A stretch of DNA of 64,000 nt from Doryteuthis pealeii. Lineage: Eukaryota; Mollusca; Cephalopoda; Myopsida; Loliginidae. Under the pieces are notes generated by a model, which did not search any database, had not been told where the DNA came from, and saw nothing but the letters and a program-made list of their open reading frames with translations. Location: NCBI GenBank assembly GCA_023376005.1, contig CM042163.1, positions 5,994,367 through 6,058,366 on the forward strand, given 5' to 3'. Of this stretch, positions 9,281 to 21,782 are shown piece after piece (the first letter of the stretch is position 1; every line of letters starts with the position of its first letter). The position numbers and the translations under genes were made by a program.

Positions 9281-12148
9281 AAGTTTTCTTTGAAATAAGC
9301 AAAAACATTTGAGATATACATTATTCAGTTTTATTGATTTTTCAGCCAAAGTTCAAAATGCAGAGATGAGCAAATCTATTAGTTTTATACTTTTTGGGTT
9401 AAAAATCTTCTCGATTAATAATAATATAATAATAATTGCATCAATTTAGGTTTATCATAATTAAGAAAAAGTGGATAAATTCTCCTGACTTTTAGTACCT
9501 AATCTCGTGTGAACAGAGTAGGTATTTACCCAACCTGTTTGCTACAAGATATGGCACGAGGTTGCAAGTATCAAAACTCACCATTTGATAGTAATCCAAC
9601 AGATTATTGTTTGGTTGTGATGGAGTTGGATGAGTTATGTTGAAGATCTTTGGGGGGGGGGGGACAGCCCAATTGTTTCAGGATTTGCTCAAATCCCCTT
9701 CTTGCTAACCATGATGATATAACTTTTCCATATGAATAGAGTAAATTTATAAACTATAATGAAATTGAACTGGTGATAATGTGGTTAAATCGGCAGATAT
9801 TGAAATATATTAAAAGATTTAGAAGAGCAAGTGACAAAAAACTGTAATGGTTTTTATTAGGATTGAAACTCTTCAGGGTTTCTTATTAGAATTATCATCA
9901 TAGACTTGCTGGGCAATTCCATGTGAAATCAATCTTTTTGGTACAAGTAATGTTCAATAGATAGAAAATAATAGAAAAAGATTTTTGTCATAGATTCATT
10001 GCCACATTGGGGATTGTGATCTTGCTAGGAAAAAATCAGAAATCATCAATAACTTAAAATTCGTTAACTTTATAACTTTTTTGGCATTTTTCGATTCCTC
10101 GAGCAAAAACGGTCTTATAAATTTCAGGAGTAGGGAAGAACTAGAACTCATTTTATAGACAAAACTAGATTACAAAAATTCACTATTTTTCTTGACCCCC
10201 CTCAAAATCGACATAACTCCACCAATTCTTGGAATTGGAAGCTCAAATTTTAGGGATTGTCTAACTTTAACAGTCCACATCTGTACAAAATATCAGAAAA
10301 ATTTAAGGGGGTGGGTGACATGGCCTGGATGATTTGACATGGAATTTCCCTGCTGTACAAATGAAGATGGCATATATCTTTGTCTGTTGTAAACTTGTTG
10401 ATGAAGTCAAGTCTGGCTACATTGTTACCCGAGGGTTATGTTTTTACATTGTCTTCTTTTATCTAATTGTTTTTAAGGGTTCAAAAAGGTGGAGACAGTC
10501 TGATAAATTACATTTCCAAACCAGTGATAAGGATTCATGTGACAACTGTTGAAGGGGAACTTTAAACAGTTTTTAAATCTCTTTCAAAGCACCCCTTTAT
10601 TTTGGTGTCAGTTCACAATACATGACAATCTTAGGTAGGTGGTAGTCCTTCATTCTGAACATGTAGCCTACTGCCCGTTGATTTTTCATCAGTGTTATCT
10701 TGATGCTAGGAACTTCTGATTGTTTGATCTTTACAAACAAAGTCACTTCAGTCTAAATCCAGGGATGGATCGCTGGTGGAAATGTACAAGAGGTATTGGT
10801 AAGTGACCCAGAATTTAGAACCCTACAAGTGAATGGTCTTGCTAGTTTACTATATAATGTCAACACTGCTATTTATTTATGGCTCAACACATCCACATTC
10901 CTTGGATCAATATCGGAACTCATAGCCTTCTGATGCTGGCAAGTTCTATTGAGATTCTGTGTTATAAGGTGTGTGCCTGAAGCCCACTCTACTATAGACT
11001 TGATGATAATCATGTGACCAACTTATTGGTCAGTCACTGGCAGTACTCTGCTGCTGATATTGATATTTATACCGGCTGTTCTGGTCATACCTACTCATAA
11101 CTACTTGAACCCTCGTGGACAACGGAACATAGGATTATATCACTGGACCTTTGAGACTACGTAGGATTCCACAACTCAGGACTTATTCACTTACCAAAAG
11201 GTTCTATAGTTCGGGACTTACTTACTTTAAGTCCTTTTCAACTGGCCAACGATGGCGGTCAGAAAGCTTCAGTAATCCTCGATGCACACAGGAATTAATC
11301 TTGAGAAATGAGCCAATTCCTTCTGTTTGAAGAACTCACCTCTTTCACCGATTTGAACTGATCTTAAATCTTATAAGATTTTAAACTGTTGTAGATTTGG
11401 ATGACGTAAGATTTAACTTCTGGCAGAATGATCTTCAGCAAAAAATAGGTTTATCTTAATCGCAAGGGATTTTTTGTACATGCTGATCCTAGTGCATTTT
11501 TTCAAGTGCTCATTGTTCCACAATCATTTGAATGATCTATCAAAAGGCATTGTTTGCTTTTGGCTAGTTTCTTTGTTGAGATGACATTATCCAGGTAAGT
11601 AAATTGTTGGATCGTTTTTAGTTTTGTCTCACCACGTGGACATGGTATGATAATTCTATATAGGCCATGAGTACATCATCATTAGCAACTCTCAGACTAA
11701 CTGCTGGATGATGAAGTTTCAAATTGAACAGGTTGCTATATCACTATGGTAACAGATATATCATCATTCATTATAATCAACAGTGGCCTACTGAAGAGGG
11801 TTGGTGTTAAAAAAAAAAAAACATGCTTCACTATATTGTTTAGTCTAATCTGATGAAGTTGGATGACCGTGTTGAAGAACTTGGAGGGGGGAGGTAGCCC
11901 AATTGTTTCAGAATTTGATAAAGTTCCCTTCTGCTGACAGTATCAAAAAAAAAAAAAAGGTCCACAAAAGTCCCACAGTCCTTTGTTTCCTAGAGCACAA
12001 AATTCTTGTCTTGTATTCCTGTTTGTTCTGAAGTCACATTGGCTTTTTTTTCTGGAAAGAAGTGATTATTTATTTTTGACATGTATCTGTACACAACCAG
12101 AAATTTGCATGACCACATCTCTGTAAAGACTTTCTGCTGGGATCATAG

Positions 12149-12150
<2 letters not shown>
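9281..12150. other. Intergenic stretch, no gene; one dispersed repeat pair
   Basis: I see no supported coding region. Sequences at about 9608-9715 and 11850-11945 are diverged copies: both have GTTGGATGA, then GTTGAAGA, a G-run, then AGCCCAATTGTTTCAG. The moderately GC-rich 10550-11760 has no partner in the window. It may be an old transposon or a decayed 3' flank. Confidence 0.45.
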
Positions 12151-12186
<36 letters not shown>

Positions 12187-12210
12187 GTATGTATATATGT
12201 ATGTGTGTAT

Positions 12211-12333
12211 GTGAATAAAAAGGCCTTAAATATCATGGGTATCGTGGTTATGGACCATTTCCACTCGTGAGTATGCCTACGAGCTTATTCAGACCACTGA
12301 TATCAGTGGTCTGAATAAGCTCGTAGGCATACT
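12211..12333. repeat. Dispersed repeat with a perfect 64-bp palindrome
   Basis: The block beginning GTGAATAAAAAGGCCTTAAA is repeated at 13651-13742. In this copy positions 12270-12301 and 12302-12333 are exact reverse complements, centred on GATATC, with arms of 32 bases. The copy at 13651 has only the left arm, so the palindrome arose by inverted duplication here or was trimmed there. Confidence 0.88.
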
Positions 12334-12584
12334 GAAAATATGAATTTGTTCGAATCAATACAACTGCATGTTTTAACATGAAAATATTATAAAATGTGTT
12401 GTTAATAACAATAAAATTCATTTCAAATAATGCACAAGCACAATTAACACATTTTATGATATTTTCATCATGCAATTGTATTGATTTGAACAAATTTGTA
12501 TTTTCAGTGTAGATTTATAGTGAAATAAAAATGGCTGACCCAAACATATGGCTTCCTCAAAAGTGTAGCTAATTTTCAGATTAC
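12334..12584. repeat. Inverted-repeat MITE-like element, copy 2
   Basis: It shares the stem around TTTTAACATGAAAATAT and ATTTGAAATGAATTTTA (in inverse), and the right terminus GTGTAGCTAATTTTCAGATTAC, with the elements at 1750 and 13744. The left terminus is missing and replaced by the palindrome arm at 12302. Confidence 0.8.
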
Positions 12585-12730
12585 TTTTTATTTCACTTAC
12601 CAGTTTTTACATTATAAAAAAATCCACTTTTCCTTTTCCTTTATAGCAAACTAAATATGGAATTGTTTTTCTTGTTTATATAGAAACCAAAGCTCAACAT
12701 AACCAAGTTGGTACAAATAATTTTCAGTAC

Positions 12731-12760
12731 TTGTTAGGGGTTAGGGTTAGGGGTTAGTTT
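12731..12760. repeat. Short telomere-like GTTAGG tract
   Basis: The stretch reads TTAGGGGTTAGGGTTAGGGG, degenerate TTAGGG units. Similar tracts recur at 30760, 30945, 35735, 44345, 45350 and 45490, mostly inside one fold-back repeat family. Confidence 0.7.
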
Positions 12761-12884
12761 TATAATTTTTTTAAAATCTAAAAATCGTCTGTTAACAAAC
12801 AACCAGATTTTGCCGGTGTAAATGAAAAAAAAATGTCCTTATGAAACGAGATCTTAAAAGGGGTGTCTAAAGTTCATATGTTCC

Positions 12885-13050
12885 AAGAAATGAAAACAGA
12901 CCTACGTGACCCATAGATGGAACCCTAAAAGTAATATCATCCGGGATAGAGTGGACTCGGGTATAAAGACGAAGAAATGATCCAGAGCTGAAACGTCAAT
13001 ACCGAATAGAATTTAGTGTATAACCGGGGGACTATTTTGGTATGGTATGT
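12885..13050 (-). repeat. Fragment of the CCCATAGATGG repeat family
   Basis: The bases around 12908-12960 (CCCATAGATGGAACCCTAA, then a block ending GATAGAGTGGACTCG) match the start of the longer copy at 37694-38140 and the inverse of the copy at 53660-54095. Only the terminal ~60 bases are clearly shared. Confidence 0.6.
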
Positions 13051-13483
13051 AATATTTTGACCATCCCATGTTGTAAATTATTCTCAAATGTTCCAATTTG
13101 ATATTAATTTCAATTGGTTTCCCCCCCCCCCATTAAAAAGTTCAGTAATAAATTTTCACCACTGAATTTCACTAATCACTTTTGAGATATTTTATTATTC
13201 ACAGAACCTTCTTCATACATTGCTTTTTTATGTGCAATTTAACAAAATAATGCTTTTCTTCCATCTTAGAGTTAATAAAAGAATTTACCAATTATGGCAT
13301 TAAAATGCACTCTTAATATGAGAGCTCCCCCCTCCCATACGGCGGGGTATTTTTGAAAGAAGTTAAATCTAAATGGTTTTAATGCCACCTAACAAACTCA
13401 GAACAACATTTTCAGCCAATCCAATAGTTTGATAAGGGTTAACATTTTTCAACAAAATACCTTTACAACGGAGATAGATAGAT

Positions 13484-13516
13484 ATATATATAGATATATA
13501 TATATATATATATATA
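13484..13516. repeat. TA microsatellite
   Basis: About 14 TA units, with a further TA run at 12150-12182. Both are plain simple repeats. Confidence 0.9.
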
Positions 13517-13650
13517 CTTTGGTACAGTACCAAGTTTCTTGGTACAAGGTGATTCTAGGCTGGTCCTATTCTCTACCAGTAGTTTGTTGTAGAGTTTAGG
13601 TTCCGTATGAGAGCTCAATGTTTAATTATTATAAACAGAGCAAATTTATT

Positions 13651-14005
13651 TGTGAATAAAAAGGCCTTAAATACCATGGGTATCGTGGTTATGGACCATT
13701 TCCACTCATGAGTATGCCCACGAGCTTCTTCAGACCACTGATAATTGCATGTTTTAACATGAAAATATCATAAAATGTGTTAATTGTGCTTGTGCATTAT
13801 TTGAAATGAATTTTATTGTTATTAACCACACATTTTATAATATTTTCGTGTTAAAACATGCAGTTGTATTGATTCGAACAAATTCATATTTTCAGTGTAG
13901 ATTTACGGTGAAATGAAAATTGCTGACCAAAACATATGGCTTCCTCAAAGTGAAATAAAAAAGGGGAGGTTACTCTCATTTATGTATCTAATGTTCAGAT
14001 TACCA
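13651..14005. repeat. Second copy of the 12211 composite with MITE-like element, copy 3
   Basis: Begins GTGAATAAAAAGGCCTTAAA, as at 12211. It passes through the same GTATCGTGGTTATGGACC block and joins the MITE-like stem at about 13744, ending in GAGGTTACTCTCATTTATG and TTCAGATTACC. The two composites lie 1.44 kb apart in the same orientation. Either one composite moved as a unit or a segment was duplicated. Confidence 0.8.
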
Positions 14006-15299
14006 AATGAACTACTATTAACTGTACCAAAGAATATGTATATGGTAGAATTTGAATGGAATCTTTTATTAGGAGTTTCTTCCTGGAGAACTAAATGATC
14101 GCTACTAATTAGACTAACTGAAAGAAGCAATTATAAAAAGCAGAATGGATTTTTTTTTTTTTTAAATGACAAATATTTTATCAACATAATATTAGAATAC
14201 ATTTAGTCACAATGCAAAAATTTTACAACATAGGCAGTTTTTATTTATTCCTTTTCTACAAAAGATGAATTTCAGGTTTTTTTTACAAAATGCAGGTAGA
14301 GTAGTTTTTCCCTAAGACATAAAAGGTTCTGTAGGGCAGGGTTGAATTAGGAAAATCGGACGGTTGGTGGAAGATAGTGGAGCAAGTTTTTTTTCAATAA
14401 AATTAATATAAAAAAAAGTATAAATATTTTCATTAAACTAAATAAACTTTTGGTATCATAATTGGTAAATTCTTTTATTAACTCTAAGATGGAAGAAAAG
14501 CATTATTTTGTTACATTGCTTTTTATGTGCATATATTACTTTAATATTTGAGGCCAAAGATGCTCTCCAATATTTCGTCCCTCCTCATCATACACACAGA
14601 TTTTCCAACCAAATTTTAATTCATTTCATACTTGGAGGATTGCTATCTCTATTCTCACAGTTTTTGATTACATTTTAAGTGAATATATTGCTTTCTGAAA
14701 TTTGAGAGTGACAATATATTTTATGGATCTTAAATAAAATAAAAGGTGACTGTGTTTACTTGAAAACAAGAAATATAAATTTGTTTTGTAAAGAAATTGA
14801 ATCATATTGAAAAAGAATTGACACAGGCGTATTTTAGAAGCAATGAAATCTTTACATTTCTAAAAACATGTTTACGGTTGTGATTTTGAGTGTTTAATGT
14901 TAAGATTCATGGCTTCAATCCTCCTTAGGGTCTACTTTTTTAAAATTATAATGAGGACAAAATGATTAAGAATATTATGGTTCACTTTATTCCAGATATG
15001 AAACTCTTGCAAGATTTTCTGATAGCATAAATTGATATTTCTTCAACTCTTCAAATTGTTTTTAAAAGAAATTGACTTAAACTTAAAAGATTAGGAAAAA
15101 ATCACTTTTTGAATTTTGTTTTGAACCTTAAAAAAAATCCTGCTTTAATTTTGCTAATTATTAAATAATCAAATGAATTTTAAGAATCAATTGAAACATT
15201 TTTGCTATTGATTGAAAATTTGCTGGGAAAAGAAGACATGAAATTCAAACTGTAACAATTCTCATTTTATAATTTATAAGGAACTAAAAATTGTATCAA
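14006..15299. other. AT-rich stretch, nothing recognised
   Basis: No coding, RNA or paired repeat signal. Short open frames near 13913-14130 come from the MITE-like end and its AT-rich flank. Confidence 0.4.
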
Positions 15300-15930
15300 A
15301 ATTATACATCTTATTATAATGGAGATTGTGTGTTTTTCTGTCTGTAACCGAAACTATATTCCTACTCAAGTCACAATTCTCTTAGTTATAGACATCACAT
15401 TCTCCATGATTTTATTTTTATCTAAACCTCAATTATTAATAAAATTGTCTTACATTATTAATACTGTTAACTATGTCTACATACTGACAACATGCAATTA
15501 TATTTATATATACAACAAAATAGCGCTTTACAATGTGAACAGGAAGGCTAATTTGCATATTAAAAAATCGAATTTAATAAATATGTGCTTAATATTATTG
15601 ATTTCTAACTGTTTGGTTTTATTTTAATGAATATAAGCAAAAATCTCTTCAATGAATCTTAAATGAAATCCATTAACAAGATAAAATAACTGTCATTTTA
15701 TTCTTTACTTCCTCTTATAACTAAATACTTAAATTAGAAAAAATAACAATGAAAGACGAGAGTGATGGAAGAGTAAGTTTCAGTTGTTCCATTTTTTATT
15801 ATACTCCCTCTGTTTCAAATCTTTTTATCTGTATTCTTATTTAGTTTCATTAGCCTTTCTAATTTAATACAATATTTTATTACATTAAAACTTAAATACT
15901 TGCACCCGGAGGGTGCATATATTTGCTAGT
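15300..15930 (+). repeat. Dispersed ~600-bp repeat, copy A
   Basis: Starts ATCTTATTATAATGGAGATT and TCTGTCTGTAA, and ends with TTTCTAATTT, TTTCATTACATTA-like and TTGCACCCGG blocks. The copy at 50445-50965 shares these end blocks in the same order, with a diverged AT-rich middle. The open frame inside (15319-15627) is Ile/Asn/Tyr-rich and not protein-like. Class unknown. Confidence 0.65.
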
Positions 15931-16255
15931 CCAAGTAATGAAATAATATTTTCAATTCTTTTATAGTTTATTTCCTGTTATAGCATTTAAATAACCCTTT
16001 GATCCCATTACACTGGTTATACATTTTTTTTAAATTCCAAACCCGAGCACTGGTTTACCAATGTGGAGATCATGCTCAAATAGTAGAGAGTAAATTTAAG
16101 CTCGGGAACTCAAAGGGTTAAAGATATCATAGATTGTATGTTAACCACTAATTTATTTTTAAAGGATTTGTTTTAATCTGCACAAAAAAAAAAAAAATAA
16201 ATAAAATAAATACCATTTTAGGATAGGATAGAAGTGAAATATATATATACATATA

Positions 16256-16518
16256 TATGTGTAGAAAGTTTTGTAGAAAAAACAAGATGTTTAAAGTTTT
16301 GCTGACAGAAATCCGTTTCGACCATATGAGGTCTTTATCAAAGCAACATTGTAAACGGAAAGATCGAGAGCGTTCTGTGCCTCGTGATTAATGATATATT
16401 TATTTCGTCTTTCCGTTTACAATGTTACTTTGATAAAGACTTCATATGGTCGAAACAGATTTCTGTCAGCAAAACTTTAAACATCTTGTTTTTTTCTACA
16501 AAACTTTCTACACATATT
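16256..16518. repeat. Long hairpin element, ~105-bp arms
   Basis: The left arm runs from GTGTAGAAAGTTTTGTAGAA through GCTGACAGAAATC to GTAAACGGAAAGA. After a spacer of about 40 bases the same sequence returns in inverse from TCTTTCCGTTTACAATGTTA to TTTTCTACAAAACTTTCTAC. TA-rich runs flank both ends. No protein is encoded. A non-autonomous fold-back element is the simplest reading. Confidence 0.88.
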
Positions 16519-17320
16519 GTCGGATTCATTATCCATTTTACCTTTCATACATATATATATAATATTAAAATTTAAATTGTGAAAATCATTTAGAAAATGA
16601 TAATGAATTACAACACAAGTGAGAATCATTATAGACTTAAAAATGGAAACAATTTATTGTATTATTCATAAAAAGAAATATTATTGGAAATAAAATGTGT
16701 ATGAAAATCTTTTAAATATGAAATTAATAAAATAGATTTAATTATGTATAATTGTTTGTTGATTTATATAAAATGCCAAATTTTTTCTCATGTGAACAAC
16801 TGCACAAATATCAAATTTTAAGAATTAAAATATTTGTGCAGTTTTAGAATTAATTTTTCAAAATTTGAATACCCAAAAGACTATGAAATCATCAAATCTT
16901 TCCATGAGGCTTCAGTTGGAATAAACACAATATTTTCCAAATTTTTTTATTGACTGTACCAACAAAAGTAAAAGTTGTTTATCCTGTGTCTGTAGTGTTT
17001 TTTAAAAACTTTTTCTTGAGCCTAAAAATGGTACACTACAAATTTTGGATCAGGTTTAGTCAATATAATCACAACTGCAGCATATACTTACTCAGATTTA
17101 TTATTTAACAATGCAGTCATAGATTTTGCAAGTATGTTGAGATGCTAGTTTCAAGTGACAACCGCAATAATCAGTTTCTTTAACCGCAAAAAGTATTCTG
17201 CCAGCAACACTTCCAGTAGTTCTTATACAATCTGTCAAGAGTTCCTTCAAGATCAAAACACAACACACCGTTATCTCCACTGAAAAAGACATTCTCCCCG
17301 AGAGAACTCGCCTCAGCATT
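16519..17320. other. AT-rich stretch with one unassigned open frame
   Basis: The only frame of interest is on the minus strand at 17101-17319 (72 codons, with Cys pairs). I do not recognise the product and it has no visible splice or promoter context. It may be a transposon scrap. Confidence 0.3.
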
Positions 17321-17324
17321 TATT

Positions 17325-17480
17325 TATTTCAGTGGCCGAACCACTTCAACTAACAGGGGTGACAGAAATTCCACCACTCATGATCAGGAGTTTGCGAGTT
17401 CAATCTCGAGTCACTCGCTTACCCCCCCACCCTCGCGCAAGCCAGACGTACTGAGTTTGAATGGTATTAACTCCATTTCT
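17325..17480 (+). repeat. Possible tRNA-derived SINE fragment
   Basis: A B-box-like GAGTTCAATCTCGAG lies about 60 bases after an A-box-like TGGCCGAACCA. The stretch is GC-richer than its flanks. No second copy was found in the window, so this is tentative. Confidence 0.3.
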
Positions 17481-17799
17481 CACTTATTTATTTTGCTTAG
17501 TGCCAGAGATGTTTAATTTATTACTACAGATAAGAAAGGGACTTCTTAACTGCGTTCATAGCGCAGATGCATTGCAGGCAGGACAATAAGTTTTGTCAGT
17601 CATCATCTCAAGTTAAGGGATCAAATTGTAATAACTATTTGTCCGATTTATTTAGCTGAGCATCAGAAATTCTAAATATCTAATCATTGAAAGTTTATAA
17701 AGTGACAGCGGCTTGTTTGGTGATTCAGAGGTATTAGTCAGGTTAGACGCGGTCCCATAGTATTCCAAAAGTTTGCAAATGAAATATCATGGTCTCTTC

Positions 17800-18490
17800 A
17801 TAAAGCAGTTGCATTGGTAATATTGGCCTTCATGTAAACTCCGATAAAAACTGAGTACATATGTTTCAAAAGAAAAGGAGACATAACCACACTCAACGGT
17901 AAGCCCCTTAAGCCAGTAGAACAATTCACATACCTAGGTGGTAATATCTTATCCACAGAAAGCGATGTAAATACACGAATAGGAAAAGCGTGGTCGGCCA
18001 CAAACAAATTATCAATAATATGGAAATCCGATCTCAGTGACAAGCTAAAGCGACATTTCTTCCAGGCTGTGGTTGTATCAGTGTTGCTGTACGGATGCAC
18101 CACTTGGACCCTAATGAGGCGCCTTGAGAATAAGCTGGACGGGAGCTGCACAAGAATGCTGCGTGCAGTCTTGAACAAATCGTGAAAGCAGCACCCCATG
18201 CGGAAACAGCTATATGGCCATCTCACAAACCATTCGAGTGAGATGGACAAGACATGCCGGGCACTGCTGGAGAAGCAAGGATGAGCTAATAAGTGACGTT
18301 CTCCTGTGGAAGCCAACACACGGACATGCTAGTGTGGGCCGCCCAGCAAGGACCTACATTAACCAACTAAGCAAAGATGCAGGTTGCTGCGCAGAGGACC
18401 TCCCTGGGAAAATCAATGATAGGAAAGGTTGGCGAGAGATTGTCATGGATATCCGTGCTAATAGTGCGACATGATGATGATGATGATGAG
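17800..18490 (+). mobile_element. RTE-type LINE, 3' end of reverse transcriptase ORF
   Basis: The translated + strand reads TYLGGNILSTESDVNTRIGK, then KLKRHFFQAVVVSVLLYGCT, then RWTRHAGHCWRSKDELISDV and VGRPARTYINQL. These are the thumb and C-terminal blocks of RTE-like reverse transcriptases. The ORF is dead: a TGA replaces the tryptophan codon after LNKS (about 18181), and the frame shifts near 18215. The catalytic part is absent, so the copy is 5'-truncated, as usual for LINEs. It ends in a short ATG/GAT microsatellite (18472-18490), the typical RTE tail. Related tails lie at 51945-53090. Confidence 0.85.
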
Positions 18491-20355
18491 TAGTGGTCTA
18501 AGAGAGTCAATAGCAGACATCCCCAGCTACTTTGATAAAAGTAGCCTTTATTTTATTTTCGCCTAAAAACAAAAAATTTTTTTTTAAATGATGGTTATCG
18601 TAAAAATGAATAAAACCAAGGATCAAATTTCATACCACTACAATCATGTCTAAGTTCATCTGGTGGTAAGTAAAACATGCTACAGTCGATGTCATTTGAA
18701 CTCAACACCCGAGGGACAGCAAAATCTCAACATCTGACTTTGCCCGATAATATATCATACACCTTCAGTACCTGCACAGACAGTAACATTTGTTAAATTT
18801 CTAATGTAGTAAACATAGTATTTTTGGCTCTCAGCAAAATACAATGACAGTGACAGTATTTGATCTCAAAACAGGAGAAACCACTTCACTACTACTTGTT
18901 ATTTGTCTTGATAGACAATCGTACAGCATAACTCGGTACTAATAATAGTCTTCAAAGTACAAACGCAGTAATATAGGAAATATTTCTAATGCAATGAATA
19001 TAAAAGAAGACACTGTTGATGATATAGATTCAATAGTATTCGAATCTGAATCTTAAAAGTCAATTCCATCTGAGTTACTTGAGTGTAAAGACATACGACT
19101 GTGTCACAAACACACATTGGGAATGCAAGTCAATTTATGCCATAAGAAGTTTTGAAATTAAAAATTTACTTAACATCAGAAATATTAATCTTAGTTGAGA
19201 AATCCAGCACAGAGATACTGAAATCTAATTCTTATTTTAAAATGTATAATTTATTACTACAGAAAATAAAACACTACATGTCTCTGTTCATGGTGCAATG
19301 GTAGAAAATGCAGGAAAAGAAGTTTTATTTTTCAGTTGTCATCTCAGGTTACGGTAATTTCTTATGTAAAATCAAAGTAGCTAATCTTTATCAATATTCT
19401 TTAAATTTTATACTTAATTAGAACACACCTTACAATATAAGCAGGAACTTGTTTTTTTTCTTTTCCGACATTTGCAAGCGAAAATATGATAGACAAAAGT
19501 TGACAGAGATTTCTTTAAAAAGTATAAGATCAGCACAAAAAAAAAAAAAAAAAGAAAAAAAGCACTATCACTAATTGAACATAGTCTCAGAATTATTTTC
19601 ATATATAACATGTGACATTTCGATAATACTTAACTGTCAGGGTTTTTCGTCAAACTTTCAATTTTGAAAAAAAAAAAAAAAAAAAAAAAAACTTAAAATT
19701 ACAAGAAATGTAAACAAAACTCAGCACACACCTGACCATCTTTGTTTAAAAACATGTAAATAGATATTCTATTTCTTGTATGTAATTCCACATAGGTATT
19801 TAAAAAATGTATTTTTAAGTTTAAAGTGATGTTATATATTTAAATTAATACTATATATGTGTATACATGCAGTATTAAAATGAAAATGTTGAATTATTTT
19901 GAGTAGACTTTTTTTTTTAAATCCTGCTCACCGTATCTCTTATTCTCTAAATAATGGGTTACAGCATAGAGATAGATACAATCTGAGTGCAGAATCAGAA
20001 AGAACATACAATTTTACATAAGAATGCAAAGTTTTATCAAAATTGCTCCAAAAATAAAGAAATGGTGAAGAAATTACTACATTTCTTGTTTTGAAATGGT
20101 CTGTGATTTGACATTTTTTTTTTTTTTAATAAAATCATGTCCACTTTTGTATCCCCAATTTTGGGGCTTTAAATTCTCATAACTTTTGAACCACTGAAGA
20201 TATTAGCATAATTCAAACAGTTTTGAACTCCATTTACACAGCTCTATTTAACTAATATGATTAAATAACAATAACCTCAAATAAAAAATTAAAAAATCAA
20301 CTGTGAATGCTAATCTAAGTTATTTTCAATCCAAGTAGACTTTCTTTAAGTTAAA
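18491..20355. other. AT-rich stretch, nothing recognised
   Basis: Poly-A runs at 19539-19555 and 19666-19691 and poly-T near 20120. No gene or paired repeat. Confidence 0.4.
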
Positions 20356-20359
20356 ATAA

Positions 20360-21150
20360 TTTATATTTGCTGTTTAGTGATGTCCATGAAATTTTTAGCA
20401 TAGTTTAAACTTTTATGAATAGAAACAACAAAAATTTTTTTTTACGGTTGCTGTTCTATGAGAAAATAAGTACCGGAAATCGAAAAATAAAATGTAAAAA
20501 AATAATAAATAATTAATTTTTTGGAGATTTCTTTTTTACTCATTTCGATAATTATTTAATTGGCTATTATTTTATAAAAGAAAAAATTATACATCGATAT
20601 TTTTTCTGCTTAAAAAGGGGAGGGGGTACATTTTCAACAGAGTTTTTCTTCAAAACGTATACTTTTCTTGAAAAAAATAAGTTTTGCATTAAGTAGATAT
20701 TTATTTTTAGAATCTAAAAATATAACATTTTAAACTTAACATCAGGCTTAAGTATTTTAAATGAATTTTATATATTAATTTTTCTTAGCAAAAATACTAA
20801 ATTAAAATTTTGAAATAAAATAACTCATGCATTATAAAATTCATTAATTGATAAATCAATACTGAAAATTTCATTAAAATCGGATAATTACCTGATTTTT
20901 GGTAAATTTTTTTCCATCCCAAATGTTACGTTAAAATTGTAAACAAGCGCCTAAAACCATTGAAAAAGAGGCTGAATGGCGGATCGCGTTGAAATTGACC
21001 AAAACAAATAGTTTTAAATCTTTTAAAAATAAACTGCCTATGTAATGATATTTTTCTTTTTTTAATGATGGTCATTATGTTACTACTTATCATTTTAGAC
21101 AAAAGTTTGACCTTAAATAATAGATTTAATTAATTTTAATTTGTTTTTAA
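20360..21150 (+). repeat. AT-rich ~1-kb repeat, uninterrupted copy 1
   Basis: Contains GAATAGAAACAA, a TCTATGAGAAAATAAGTACC block, GGAGATTTCTTTTTTACTCA, TAATTGGCTATTATTTTATA, TTAAACTTAACATCAGGC and GTAAACAAGCGC. The same blocks in order flank the BEL element (23800-24149 and 29946-30560) and occur in inverse at 39360-40690 and 45560-46560. It encodes nothing. Class unknown. Confidence 0.8.
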
Positions 21151-21234
21151 AAACCTATCAGAAGACAACTGACTTTTACTCTTTATGTTTAAACCTGTTG
21201 ATAGTAAAATTAATCAAATACTTATTTCATCTTC

Positions 21235-21342
21235 TGTGCTACGTGGAGAGGCTTGAATCTGGGTTGCTGTGCTACGTTGAGAGGCTTGAATCTGGGTGGA
21301 GAGGCTTGAATCTGGGTGGAGAGGCTTGAATCTGGGTTGCTG
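21235..21342 (+). repeat. 20-bp tandem repeat
   Basis: GGAGAGGCTTGAATCTGGGT occurs three times in a row after two diverged units spaced by TGCTGTGCTACGT. It abuts the LTR-like block that follows. Confidence 0.85.
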
Positions 21343-21349
21343 AGCCAAT

Positions 21350-21724
21350 AAATGAGTTGGCTGACAATTCCTTGATGTTTGAAGTCTGGAAACCAACTTG
21401 CAGTGCTGGGGGAACATCTTGCCTTGTGCCATTTAGAGTTTTTAGGAATAACACAAGGCCATTTATTTTTCTCATGAGATTTTTTATTTTCCCTGCTAAG
21501 TCAAAACTGCTGAGAGCAAAAGGCCATGTCTCACTCTCAACGCATCGTACCCGACTCACTCCATACTCTCTCCTACTTCGCTACATGACACCTCTTGACC
21601 AACAGAAAAAAATGCCATATGGCATTATGATGATTCATTCTTAAACTTTTCCATTCTAATCTAACATCTAATTCTTATTTCCCTTCTAAAACTTTTCCAT
21701 GCTAATTTACATATCACCGCTACA
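21350..21724 (-). mobile_element. Possible solo LTR starting TGTAGCGG
   Basis: On the minus strand the block starts TGTAGCGGTGATATG at 21724 and contains AATAAA hexamers. It is clearly GC-richer than its AT-rich flanks. TGTAGCGG starts occur also at 36939 and 58273 (minus strand). No primer-binding site, matching second LTR or clean target duplication was found, so only the start motif and composition support it. Confidence 0.35.
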
Positions 21725-21782
21725 CTTCTGGCTCCTCCTCTAAATATGTTACAATTGTCTAGTTTGTAAGTATCAGTAATCT

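Noticed and set aside
11855..11890. CTGATGA at 11861 as a hammerhead core
   Set aside because: No stem followed by GAAA lies downstream within a plausible distance.
12731..12760. A real chromosome end
   Set aside because: The TTAGGG-like tract is about 30 bases, degenerate and internal. Similar tracts occur within a dispersed repeat.
17798..18319. 173-codon minus-strand frame
   Set aside because: It is the complement of the RTE reverse transcriptase end, whose + strand translation shows clear family motifs.
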